A model generated the notes under the pieces. It was given only the letters and a program-made list of their open reading frames with translations. It had not been told where the DNA came from and made no database searches. Source: Calycina herbarum (Eukaryota; Ascomycota; Leotiomycetes; Helotiales; Pezizellaceae). Taken from it: a stretch of 64,000 bases of DNA. The translations under genes were made by a program, and so were the position numbers. Below are positions 47,751 through 58,632 of the stretch, in pieces (positions within the stretch are counted from its first letter, which is position 1; the number at the start of each line of letters is the position of its first letter). The stretch is from NCBI GenBank assembly GCA_001414485.1, contig LLEY01000077.1:124001-188000 (forward strand). The letters are read 5' to 3'.

Positions 47751-49446
47751 ATGGATCACCACCAAAACGGCCACCAGGTCGTGAAGCCACCAACTACTAT
47801 CTCGAGCATGTTGAATGAACCCACGGTTCTCAAGGAACCAACCAACAATAGGGACAGCGCTTATGCCTCACAAAACAACTCGAAGCGTAAGCATGGCTTT
47901 CCAGTCTCCTAGTCGTTGTCAAGAGAGGACAAACTCATTAACAAGTACTTCTAGACTCTAGCCTTTCAAACACTCATGGTGGGTTTGGCACACACCACCT
48001 AGGTTCAGCAGATTCATCCGCCGTCGACAAGACACCGTCACCAGTAGCCCATGGCCTTCACCCACATCCATTGAGTTCACCCACGGGAACCATGAGCGTG
48101 GCATCAATTGTATCGCCAACCATCCCCGAGCATCATGAGGCAATGCCAGGTAGTAATCGATTGAGCGTTCAGACGATCGATTCGGCTCTTCATAATGGTT
48201 CTCTCAATGGGGATTCTCGTCGCGAATCGGTCGATAGTCGACTGGGCGCTAACTTTGGAGACATGCGCCTGTCTGGGCAATCTGGTGCTTCTCCTTACGC
48301 ATCAAACAATATATCGACGACCTCTCTCCAATCTTCTCTTGCGCAGCAGAGAAACCCCGGTGCAACAGAGCGCCCAGCGCTCGGGTTTAGATATTCGGAC
48401 CAATTCTCTCCCAGGTCCTCGCGATTCTCAGCAAGCAGTGACCCTATCTCGCCAACAAGAGGAATTTTGACAAAAACCGCACCGCCAATTCATGGTCCAC
48501 CCTCAAGAGATATCGCCGAAGCCCCTCACGCTATTCCCGGACAGGCTTGGGCTTTGGATTTCTCGGCGGACCCTTCAGATGATGCAAACGTAAATAGAAA
48601 CGGGACATCGTTTTATAATGATGACTCGCGCCGCAATTCCTTCACTGAATCAATTGCCAGTAGCCAGTACACCACAGAATCACGGATGCCACAAGGTCAA
48701 CGACGACTGGACGATCCTTCAGACCCTAACAATCGTTTATCACGAGCCTCGTCAGAGCTTCAAGTCTCGACACATCATCACTCCCTTCAACATCGCCAAG
48801 TAGCCGATTTGCAATCGGAGAATGGCACTTCACCTGGTGGTAGCCAGCCTTACTCTCGGACCCCCGAGCTGAGAGTCTCTCACAAACTTGCCGAACGTAA
48901 ACGACGAACAGAGATGAAAGATCTGTTTGACCAATTGCGTGATCTTATGCCTCAGGAACGTGGCTCGAAAGCATCCAAGTGGGAAATTCTAACCAAAGGT
49001 AAGTCCATAGCCGAGACTGATGTAAAATGAGATTGCATTCTAATTAGTTCTTAGCAATCGCGGAATATGGCAGAGCAATGACCGATATAACCAGACTGTC
49101 AAGCAGAGTCCGTGCCGTTGAGCAAGAGCTAGAGACCTCAAGACGTGAAGCTGCTGCTCTCAGACTAGAAAATAGCCAGCTTCGAGGAGAATTGGCCGGG
49201 TTTGCTAGCCCACATCGTCCGCCTCCACAGCCACCAATGAACAACGACTACCCTCAAGGTAACTCTGTGTATGGTGGAGGTGTTATGGATCGAGGCTCTC
49301 GTGGGCACGACACATACGTCCTAAGATCTGCGGAGCAACTTCCTCCAATCAGAAATGCCATCAATGGTCATCCTCAACAAGCAGATGCCATGAGCGGGAT
49401 CCAATATCAGCAAAGTGGTTACCGCGCTGGCGGCGAACATTTTTGA
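47751..49446 (+). CDS. Basic helix-loop-helix transcription factor (Esc1-like)
   Basis: Nuclear E-box-binding regulator. Exons 47751-47886, 47955-48998 and 49055-49446 join in phase 1 at both introns, giving about 523 residues. The start is the ATG at 47751 (MDHHQNGHQVVKPPTT). The N-terminal 350 residues are Ser/Pro/Asn-rich and disordered. The bHLH runs from about 353 to 415: basic part SHKLAERKRRTEMKDLFDQL with the His-Glu-Arg type contacts, loop PQERGSKASKWEILTK, and helix 2 AIAEYGRAMTDIT, split by the second intron. A leucine-zipper-like coiled coil (VRAVEQELETSRREAAALRL) follows directly, then a Pro/Gly/Gln tail. The signature resembles fission yeast Esc1 and its filamentous relatives. 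The targets are unknown. Confidence 0.93.
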
Positions 49447-51015
49447 AGCACATCCAATACCCGACCATGTTGGCGACTTTGCCATTGATACGATAGGATT
49501 TTTGAACGTTATCATAATGTCACGAGTAAAAATATTGGATCGATCCTTTTCCTTGTTGCCATCATGGCGCTCTTTATACTCGAACACGGAAAATCACATT
49601 TACAACATTTCCTTGGAAACCCGATAATTTGATGCTTGATGCATCACTTATCCAACCTGGGGAAAAAACCACATACATCGTTGGGCACAACACAAAACAT
49701 TTCCTTTTTTCTTGGCGGCACCACCGATATATTATTTAAACGGCAACAGTCATCCATCTGTGTTGATACGGAGTTACAATAATTTTTTTTTTGTAGCAAT
49801 ACCATTTCTTTTGTACGCCGATTATATATTTTCAAGAATACCCTCCATCAGCTGGTGGTTTATTGTATTTCTTCAAAGAAACTAATAACCATACAAAACA
49901 GCAACAAGGCGCTAGGAAGGCGGTGGTGTGGTATATATTTTAGGGAATTGGTTGAGATCTGACGAGGCGTTACGCGTGCGTGCTCCAGACAATTGGATAA
50001 AAGCATGGATTTGGAAAGGGATGTTGGCGTTTGATTATACCCGCACTGGTTTTACTGACCTCGGTATAACTCTTACCTACTAGAAAGTCCATTCCTTGAA
50101 TGGGCTTTCAGCGGGAAGGAGGGAGATTGAGGTCTCGATTGTGCAAAAATATTATTATGAATTCCGGGATGGAACTCGCTCTACCCAGGTAGGGTCATAG
50201 AATAGGTTGAATGGGCCTGATAGAGGTCCAACCAATATAAAAAGATTATACAAGCGAACAGAAAAGGTCTAATAATGCAAGAATGAAATCCAAAATCAAA
50301 ATAAAACATGGTACTAACGCAAACCTTGTCGAGAGGATATAGAACGAAACCCTGAAATATGGAAACGCAGGGCACTTGGACAGAAGAATATGCCTAGAGT
50401 GATACGCAATGAGGAGTATTGGAGCGCGCTTCTGCTTCGGCAATTCAACATTTCCACCGGGTTGTAGGAATTAGTGACACTCATAACTAAGGCTCTTCCA
50501 TAATTGACCCACCCAACAAAGGTAATATAAATGATTATTCGACTCTTGTAGGACTGCTGAACTGATCTCCGAGTCCGGGTTAAACAATTGAAGGCGAAGA
50601 GTAACAAGTTACGAATTCCTGGTGCGCTGAAGTTGTGAATCTCTAAAACCCGTCAACCTACGGAATTGGTCCGGAAGGCGCGCACCGAAGTACATTGAGG
50701 GGCGATGATTGAAATAGAACACGGAAGGTACAGAATAGTCTGTCAAGCAAGCGGAGCATATCGATCTTAGGGAATTAAATTCTGAATGTGTTAAATAAAT
50801 TGGTTCCGTTAGGGTGAGTGATCTCAAGTCGACAATTTTCAGTCTGTGCCTCAGGAGGTCGCGTTTTTACCAAAGTAGCCTAGCGCCACGCTAAGGGTCA
50901 TCGACAGTACTCGGCTCAAACTTTTTTGCCTGCAAAGGAGAAATAATTCTCATCAACCTTCTCAATAATTACCTCTTTACACCTCATCCGCTCCTTCTAG
51001 ATACCAACCGCAATC
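49447..51015. other. Intergenic region
   Basis: 3' UTR of the bHLH gene and promoter of the RRM gene; AT-rich with T-runs near 49,780. Open frames in the interval are short and without motif. Leader of the RRM gene just before 51,016 is CT-rich (CTCATCCGCTCCTTCTAG). Confidence 0.5.
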
Positions 51016-52021
51016 ATGTAAGCTATCTCTGCCAATTGCAACAATTGCGAAGTTTTGACATATACTAACTACAAAAAAGGCAACTCTTCCGTCGTTCTGC
51101 TCTCCGCGCTGCCTCCTCTCCTTCTACTTCCTTCATCTCCCAAACCCGCAGTATCAACACATCCCCATCCTCATTCCTTCTCCGAGCAAAGATCCAGTCT
51201 GCTGGTGTTACTCCATCCGTATTCAGACGGTACAGTGATGATGCTGCTCAAGGGGAACAATCTTTTGGAATCCAACGCGAAGGTGCCGGTGACAGAGGTG
51301 GCCGACCTGCTCGTGGAGGATATGGAGGTGACCGAGGAGGTGATCGTGGAGGCGATCGTAATGGATATGGCGGTGGCCGCTCATTCAACAACCAACGTCC
51401 GCCACCACCAATTGTTCCAAGCAACACCATCTACGTTGGTAACCTCCTCTTCGATATCACCGCAGCCGACCTAGAGAGGGAGTTTGCTCAATTCGGCACA
51501 ATCAAGGCTGCAACAATCGCATCGGATGCTAGACAATTGAGCAAGGGGTATGTGCTCAGTTTTTCCGCCACAAGATTTTGTACTAACTTAATTCTAGTTT
51601 TGGTTATATTGAGTTTGAAACTGTCGCAGAAGCTGAGGCTGCTATCGAGGCCAAGCACCAATCCGTCCTCGAAGGCCGCCGAATGATGGTCAACTTCCAA
51701 AACCAAACCAGACGCGAGACCACCGAGAAGAACCCACCATCCAAGACTCTCTTCGTCGGCAACCTTGCCTTTGAGATGTCCGATGCTGATCTCAACAAGC
51801 TCTTCCGTGATGTTCGAAATGTCATTGATGTCCGTGTTGCTATCGATCGTCGAACTGGTCAACCAAGAGGTTTCGCACACGCCGACTTTGTCGACATTGA
51901 GAGCGCCGTCAAGGGTCTTGAGGCCCTCCAAGGTCAGGAAGTTTATGGCCGTAAATTGAGACTCGATTTCAGCTTGGATAAGTCAAGATCACCAAGATCA
52001 CCATCAGAAGGCTCATACTAA
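51016..52021 (+). CDS. Mitochondrial RNA-binding protein with two RRMs; start codon split by intron
   Basis: Predicted mitochondrial RNA-binding protein of 297 residues. Exon 1 supplies only the A and T of the initiator (51016-51017); intron 51018-51079 (GTAAGC donor, TACTAAC branch site, AAG acceptor) is followed by exon 2 (51080-51547), whose first base completes ATG, then exon 3 (51598-52021). No other in-frame ATG exists before residue about 180. The joined frame opens with an Arg/Ser-rich amphipathic presequence (MQLFRRSALRAASSPSTSFI then SQTRSINTS), typical of mitochondrial import. Residues 66-101 are an RGG/Gly-Asp-Arg-rich segment. RRM1 has IYVGNL and GFGYIEF; RRM2 has LFVGNLAF and RGFAHADF. 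The tail is SRSPRSPSEGSY. A role in mitochondrial RNA processing or translation is inferred. Confidence 0.9.
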
Positions 52022-52827
52022 ACAAATATTTTGGGATCGCGATGGTAGTATAGAGGGCGGTGTAAGATGTTGGCGAAGAGCGTCTCTTGCTTGATGCTTG
52101 GATTGGAAGGGAGCGAAGTGTATCAAAAGTTGTGGGAGTATCTTGAGGCTAATTTTTTTTCGGACTTCTCCTTTCTGTATCTTGTCTTCAGACCCTGTAC
52201 TTTATTTCATGATTGTAGAATAGGGGTCATTTGGACAGGCGTAGTGTGAATGGGTTGGCCGAAAAAGAACTCCACTCCATTGACGACAGCATGGGCGATG
52301 TTTTCTTTGTATGAACAAACAATAAAATTAATGAAGAACGTTCTCAAAAATAATTGCTTGTGGTGATAACTAAGTTCTGAGTGTTGTATTATATTGCTTT
52401 CCGTATCCCACTTCAATTATGAGTAATGAAAAATTGGGAGTTACAGTATGCTATATCCACGTAAGTCTTAACCTGAAAAGGTAGTATTCTAGTGAATTAA
52501 GGAAAAATTATGTGAAGAGGCTCAGCTTGGGAGACAAGGCTGGTTGGGTCACGGCATTCGGGATTTCACCTCGGCTGAAATAGTTGATTTCCAACGCTCT
52601 AAACAATAGCTTCCCCACACTCTACATCTTTCAGGTTTCGTACCATTCATACCTGAACGCATTTTCCTGTACAACATTCAACCTGACACCTCGCATCTAG
52701 AGAAAAGTTTTGGCATTTTCACCATCTCAAGGAGTTATCACTGGGTGGCAACAGCACTTCATTTCCCCGCAACCCTGACGACGCGACGACCCCGCAAGGC
52801 TACCTGCACATAGATTCCACTGAAACC
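52022..52827. other. Intergenic region
   Basis: 3' UTR of the RRM gene and promoter of PEX5. No gene seen. Confidence 0.5.
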
Positions 52828-54857
52828 ATGTCTTTTATGGGAGGCGCCGAATGCTCGACAGCAGGAAATCCTCTCAGCCAGTTTACGAAACATACACAAG
52901 ATGATAAGAGTCTGCAGAGAGATCGGTTGGTGGGGAGAGGACCAGGACCGAGCATGCAGGGCATGCGAAGTACAAATGGGATGAATGTAGCTGGAAGTCA
53001 GGATAATGTGAGTGGAGGTGGTTGGAGGCTTCCTTGCAACCTTTCCATATATGCCAGGTGTAATGAATGCTAATATTTAATTGTAAACAGATGATGAACG
53101 ACTTCATGCAACAAAATGGCCAAATGCCCGAGGCTTTCGCCATGCAGCACGATTTACACCAAAATCCGCTTATGCGTAACGGTTCAGCTTCACCTGGAGT
53201 AGGAAATTGGGCGCAAGAATTCAAACCGGGTATGGAGGATCAGTCAAGAATGGAAGCTGCTTTTCAAGTACCAAAGGGAGCCGCCTTCAGCCAGGCTGAC
53301 TTTGCAAGATTTCAACAGATGAATCAGGGTGCAGCTGCAAGAACAGCAAGTCCATTGGCGCAACAAGCCCCGGCCTTCCAAAGGCCAATGGGTATGGGAA
53401 TGGGTGGAATGGGTATGATGAACGGCATGGGCGGAATGGGAATGGGTATGGGTATGATGAATAGAACACAATTCCAAGGTCCACAGAATCTACAACAACA
53501 GGACAAGGGAAAGGGAAAGATGATAGAACTGGATGATGAGCATTGGGAGGAGCAGTTTAAACAGATTGATCTTCAAGGTCAAGAACTTGACGAGTCTCTG
53601 GTTGGCGAAGCAGAGCTGGATCAAATGGACAGGTCAGTCCTCGAATCCGAAACCAATGAATTTGGTGATTTCGAGTCTATTTGGAAAGGTATACAAGCTG
53701 AACAAGCGGCCGGTAGGGACATGGTTGCCGAAGAAAACCTCGCGAATGGAATCTGGGGTATGGGTGGCGAAGGCGACCAGTGGGACGATTTCGATGGACT
53801 ACGTACTCACTCCTCACAATTTCGAGATCCCAATCTAGGACTCTACCTATTCGAAGAGGACAACGCTTTTAAAGATCTTCAAAATCCTTTCGAAGAAGGC
53901 GTACGAATAATGAATGAAGGAGGAAATCTCTCGCTAGCAGCTTTAGCGTTCGAAGCCGCAGTCCAAAAAGACCCAAAACATCTTGATGCATGGGTTCTTC
54001 TCGGTTCGGCACAAGCACAAAATGAAAAGGAGAGTCCGGCAATCCGAGCTTTAGAACAAGCAATGAATGTGGACCCCAACAACCTCACAGCACTCATGGC
54101 GCTGGCCGTCAGTTACACTAACGAGGGCTATGACAGTACTGCTTATCGTACCCTAGAACGTTGGCTATCCATTAAATACCCATCCATCATCTCCCCCTCG
54201 GATCTCTCATTGGAAAGAGAAGTAGGCTTCACAGACCGACATCTTCTACATGAAAAGGTTACCGCGCTATTCATACGTGCAGCACAGTTATCACCAGATG
54301 GCGAGCATATGGATCCAGATGTGCAAGTTGGTCTCGGTGTCCTGTTTTATGGAGCTGAAGAGTACGATAAAGCTGTTGACTGCTTCTCCGCAGCATTAGC
54401 AAGTACAGAATCCGGCACGACAAATCAAAGAGAACAAGTCCATCTCCTCTGGAATCGTCTAGGAGCCACACTCGCCAACTCAGGCCGCTCAGAAGAAGCC
54501 ATCGCCGCCTACGAAAAAGCGCTCACTCTACGAACCAACTTCGTGCGAGCCCGTTATAATCTCGGCGTCTCATGTATCAACATCGGCTGCTACGAGGAAG
54601 CGGCTTCTCATCTCCTCGGCGCTTTGGAGATGCATAAGGTTGTTGAAAGGGAGGGACGGGAGAAAGCGAGGGATTTGCTCGATGGCAATGGAAATGTTAG
54701 CGAGGCGGATCTGGAGAAGATGATTACGCAGAACCAGAGTACGAATCTTTATGATACTCTTAGGAGGGTGTTTAGTCAGATGGGACGACGGGATTTGGCT
54801 GAGAAGGTGGTTGTGGGGATGGATGTCGAGGGGTTTAGGGGGGATTTCGAGTTTTAG
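52828..54857 (+). CDS. PEX5: Peroxin 5, PTS1 import receptor
   Basis: Cycling receptor that binds C-terminal SKL-type signals in the cytosol and delivers cargo to the peroxisomal docking complex. Exons 52828-53007 and 53091-54857 join in phase 0, giving 648 residues. Cys9 in MSFMGGAECSTAGNPLSQF is the conserved N-terminal cysteine that is monoubiquitinated for receptor recycling. Docking motifs of the W-x-x-x-F/Y type appear as WAQEF (about 100) and WEEQF (about 212), and FESIW near 258 is related. A Met/Gly-rich tract (GMGM repeats, about 160-182) is unusual. From about 310 the TPR array follows, with segments such as AWVLLGSAQAQNEKESPAI and ARYNLGVSCINIGCYEEAA that form the PTS1-binding groove. 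A cargo enzyme with SKL lies at 21.6-23.6 kb in this window. Confidence 0.95.
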
Positions 54858-55114
54858 GTTGATAGGATCCTGAGATCACAAGAGATATAGTAATACATTG
54901 ATGTCCATGTTCTTGGTTTGTGGGTGCTAGCATCTTGTTAAGCGAGAAGCCATTCGGTTATCTTTGGCTCTTGGTTTCACTTCTTTCATTCAGGAGGTTT
55001 CAAGATGCTCAACTTTTTGATTCTGTAATGCGAACTGAGAATCTACACTGTGTAGTACTGAAACTACAACGCCATCGTTTCACAAAAAAAACTTGTTTCC
55101 ACCACAACCAACCA

Positions 55115-56030
55115 TTATCTTCTGCTGCTGCGGGTGCGGCTCTCTGTTCTATTGACCCAATACCCCTGAGGAACATTGTTCACAGCAAAACCCTCGTTGG
55201 CCGCCTTTTGAAGGGCTCGCTTCTCCATCCTAATGAATTCTCCGAACTTGACCTATGGGTATTGTATTAGTAAATGATATCAATTATCCTCAATGGTAAA
55301 GGGGGTGCTTACTGCGACGGTAGAGGCTATGACCCCAACTTTGGCGGCGGTTCTCTCTCGATGTCTGCGGCGCATCTCGTCGTTGCTGTGTCGAGGGTAG
55401 GAGGCATATTCTTTCTTGAGGGCCTGCATTTGTTCTCTGCTGACTCGGGTGGTTGGGTGGTAGTGGGGGTCCCTGGCTGTTGCTGGTGCTGGTGGTGCTG
55501 GTGGCGCGGTGGAGGGGCTTGCTCTGGCGGAGGGGGCAGCTCTGGTGGAAGGGGCAGCGGAGGGGGCAGCGGAGGGGGCAATGGAGGGGGCGACGGAAGG
55601 GGCTATTTCAACGTCCTTTTCTGTAGACACAAGCAAATTGATAGCCTCGTCCAAACCGCCGCGACACTTCAAAAGAGCTTCTCGTGCAGAAGATATAGTT
55701 ACTCCGGGCAACACCATTAGGATCCTATTGATATTGGCGTGGAACTCTCTAGAGTGAACTAGGAGACGTTGGAGGGCTGGATGCGATCCGCCATGATCGC
55801 TTTGATGGTGTTGCTCGTCAGAGGCGGGGGCAGCAGTTGAGAGGTGAGTTGCTGGGTCGGGTTGGCCGGAGGGAGGTGAGAGGTGATAGGGGTTGTTGTT
55901 GTTGTTGTTGACATTGTCAAGCAGGGGCTATATCTTGATATTAGCTTTGTTCGGCGCGTCTTTAAAGAAGAGAAAGATGAAAAATGAAGGAATATGTTCA
56001 TTGACTTACCTCCTCGGGGTAGTTGCTCAT
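55115..56030 (-). CDS. Hypothetical protein with UBA/CUE-like segment
   Basis: Minus-strand exons 56030-56010, 55927-55313 and 55252-55115, all phase 0, give 257 residues. Exon 1 encodes only MSNYPEE; the introns have GTAAGT and GTAAGC donors and ATATAG and CATAG acceptors. After an Asn run there is a Gly/His/Asp stretch, then at about 78-108 a segment LPGVTISSAREALLKC plus GLDEAINLLVS, which resembles the helices of UBA/CUE ubiquitin-binding domains. An Ala/Pro/Ser repeat tract (SAAPSAAPST and similar) separates this from a basic helical part (EQMQALKKEYASYP) and a C-terminal VKFGEFIRMEKRALQKAA...GYWVNR. I know no family for the whole. It is convergent with PEX5, ends 257 bp apart. Function not assigned. 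Confidence 0.75.
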
Positions 56031-56199
56031 GATTGCAACTTGGCACGGCGCGTTGGAGATATGGTGTTGAGGTGGGTGTCGCGGTGTTGTAGTTTGTAAA
56101 CAATCAGAAGAGGATTTTGCGGAAGAGGTTGTCGGTGCGGTACAGTGCGGTGCGGTGCAGGTGACTCACTGCACTTGATTTAAGAGATTCACTGCTCGC

Positions 56200-56769
56200 T
56201 TAGTCTTATTCACTAATAATAACATTGAGCAATTTTATCGCTTAGTAATTTAGCGAGATGATTTGGAAAATGAATTTCTTCAAACAACTTTACTAGAATA
56301 TAAGATAAATTAGTTAAGACAGTTGATTTTTATTTATCTTAAGATCTTTTTTATATTTATTTTATCTAGATTAAGTAAGAAAACAAAATTACTAACTAGA
56401 TAATAAGATATTTTAGTATAAGTAGTTAGTTTTTCTTTATCTAAAGTTCTTTTCTAGATTTCTCTTATATAAAATAAGTAGAAAAACAATATTACTTTAG
56501 TATTCTTACTAGAATATAAGATATATTAGGTAAAGTAGTTAGCTTTTTTTATCTTAAGATCTTTTCAATATTTATAAATTAAGTAGAAAAACAAAGTTAT
56601 TTAAGTATATTTACTTAAATATAATAGAAGTTTAGTTTTCTATTTTCTAAAATAAATAAGGAAAAAACCTAAGAAGAAAAAAGCACGGTTTATAAAAAAG
56701 TATTAAAAAGAAAGCTTAATTCGTAACTTACTATAGTCTCTACTAAGACTCTATAAAAATTTAGATATA
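56200..56769. repeat. AT-rich region with about three degenerate tandem repeats
   Basis: From about 56,289 to 56,620, a unit of roughly 110 bp recurs three times. Each has a start like CTAGAATATAAGATA, then TTAGTTTTT/TTTATC, TTAAGATCTTTT and TAAGTAGAAAAACAAA. GC content is very low and changes are mostly towards T and A, as after RIP. The word AAGCTTAATTCG-AACTTACTATA at about 56,713-56,738 returns beyond the transposon at about 58,812-58,838. Confidence 0.55.
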
Positions 56770-58630
56770 ACGTGGTATACCAGGACCTCGTGATTATCAG
56801 AACCTTGTGAATTTTTTCCCTACCCTACTACCTCTAACTTTAATACGCGTTTTCTTAACAACTACCTAATAGAATCTCAAACCTAAGAAGCTCGAATTAT
56901 CCTAGCTATCGAAGCTATTTGATCATCTAAACGAATAAACCGTAGTAAAGCTACGAAGCTATATAGAGTCCCTTATTCTACACTTACTAATAGAATAGCT
57001 GGTTGAACTACTCTTAGCAAACACTGGCTAGCAAATTATAAAATAACTATAATAGAAGAGGAGGTAATTATTTAAAATATACTTGATCTAGATACGAGAG
57101 GATTTGCGCCCTGGCTAGGTGGTATAGAAGATATAGCAAATTATATACTCAAGTCGCGTAGAGGACAACGTGTTAGAAAGAACTGGGTATAACAATTTAT
57201 ATAACGACGTCTAGAACTAAAGACGTGTTTTAATCGCGTTTACGATTTCTAAAGGGCCTTATACGAAGATCCTAAGCTAATTGGCGCGTGGTTTCGACTA
57301 GTAGAGAATATATAGGCGAAATATGGGATCTAAGACTGCGATTTCTATAACTTTAACGAGACTGGTTTTATAATAGGTGTTATCTACGCTGGAATGGTTG
57401 TTATACGCGCTAATCGACGTGGTAGAGGCAAGGCTGTCTAGCTAGGCAATCGGGAATAGGCTACAGCAATTGTCTATATTAATAGAGAGGGTTTAAGCAT
57501 CCCTCTATTCTTAGTGGTTTAAGGGAAAAATCACCTTACTAGTTAGTATACTAAGGGCGGTCTTCCTAATAACTAGGTTATTAAACCAACTAGTAATAGA
57601 TAGACTAATAATAAGACGGGCTTGGAATAGCTAGAACACTTCGATAAGTATACTCGTGGTTATATAAAAGGGCTATATCGAATGTTAGTTCTAGATAGGC
57701 ATAAGAGTTATGAATCGGCAGCATTCTAAGAGTATTATAAGTCATATAACATTATTACTCTTTGCCTACCTCCTTATTCGTCTTATCTAACCTAGCTACT
57801 CAACGTTAGGTATTTTAGTGTTCTTAAACGCATATATAGGCGTTAAATCGAGACCTTTATTAAGGCTTATATAAACTATATTACTAAGGTCGAGTTCTTT
57901 CTTATGTTTTACATAGCCTATAACTAGTTAATAACAACCTAAAACGCTAAAGCTGGGTTCTATAGAGCTGGTCTAGTGCCTCTAGAACCCTAGACTGTGA
58001 TCTTAAAGCTTAATATCAAGTTACGGACTCCTATACCTACCGGACCCCCCTCTGCCGACGCCACCTCTTGGGTCTCCTAGACTCCTCACAACCCTTCTGA
58101 AGCTCTTTTGTAATCAACTCTTGTTAAGGATCGTATTACTCGTTACTAAGGAAGCTCGCTAACACCTATTTTCTAGATAATCGCTTCGTTAGCAAAAGGT
58201 ACAGAGCGATTAGCCTATAAGGTGACCCTCTTATCAGCTGAGGTCCGTATACTTCGAACAGTAAATAAAACCCTTAGTAAACGTCGGAGGGCTAAAAATA
58301 CCTGTGTCTAAGAAGGAGGTGCACTTACTGTAGAGGATGCACAGGACGGATTAGCCCAGAAGAATGCAGAGGAGCAGGTTCGACGCAACAAGCGCTCTAG
58401 GGAGGGTGGAGAAGATGAAGGATAAACGACTCAGCGACGTTGTAGCACTTATAGAAAAACTGGTCATAATACGCGGACGTGTTAAGAAGTTGTAGATACA
58501 TCTAGTTCATCAGATTCCAAGTAGTTTTAATTAATTTAATATGTTATAGTAGTTTTATTATATTTTAAAGTGGTGGGGTAGGAAAAAATTCACGTGGTCC
58601 TGATAATCACGAGGTCCTGGTATACCACGT
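56770..58630 (+). mobile_element. pogo/Fot1-type DNA transposon, RIP-decayed
   Basis: A 1.86-kb element with long terminal inverted repeats of about 70 bp: each end, read inwards, starts ACGTGGTATACCAGGACCTC and continues in step to about the T-rich stretch GAATTTTTTCC. TA dinucleotides at 56,768-56,769 and 58,631-58,632 fit Tc1/mariner-superfamily insertion. On the plus strand a broken transposase frame reads HTH-type words (VPYSTLTNRIAG), KNWVSNFIKRRPELKT-like CENP-B helices if stops are read through, FDETGFIIGV (first catalytic Asp), VLDRHESHESA (second) and a third site where Asp is replaced (LLNVRYFSVLKR). TAG and TAA replace expected CAG/TGG codons throughout, consistent with C-to-T changes of repeat-induced point mutation. 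It is inactive but could supply ends for mobilisation. Confidence 0.88.
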
Positions 58631-58632
58631 TA

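Noticed and set aside
55274..55720. Gly-rich 148-codon plus-strand frame
   Set aside because: Antisense of the Ala/Pro/Ser tract of the UBA-like gene.
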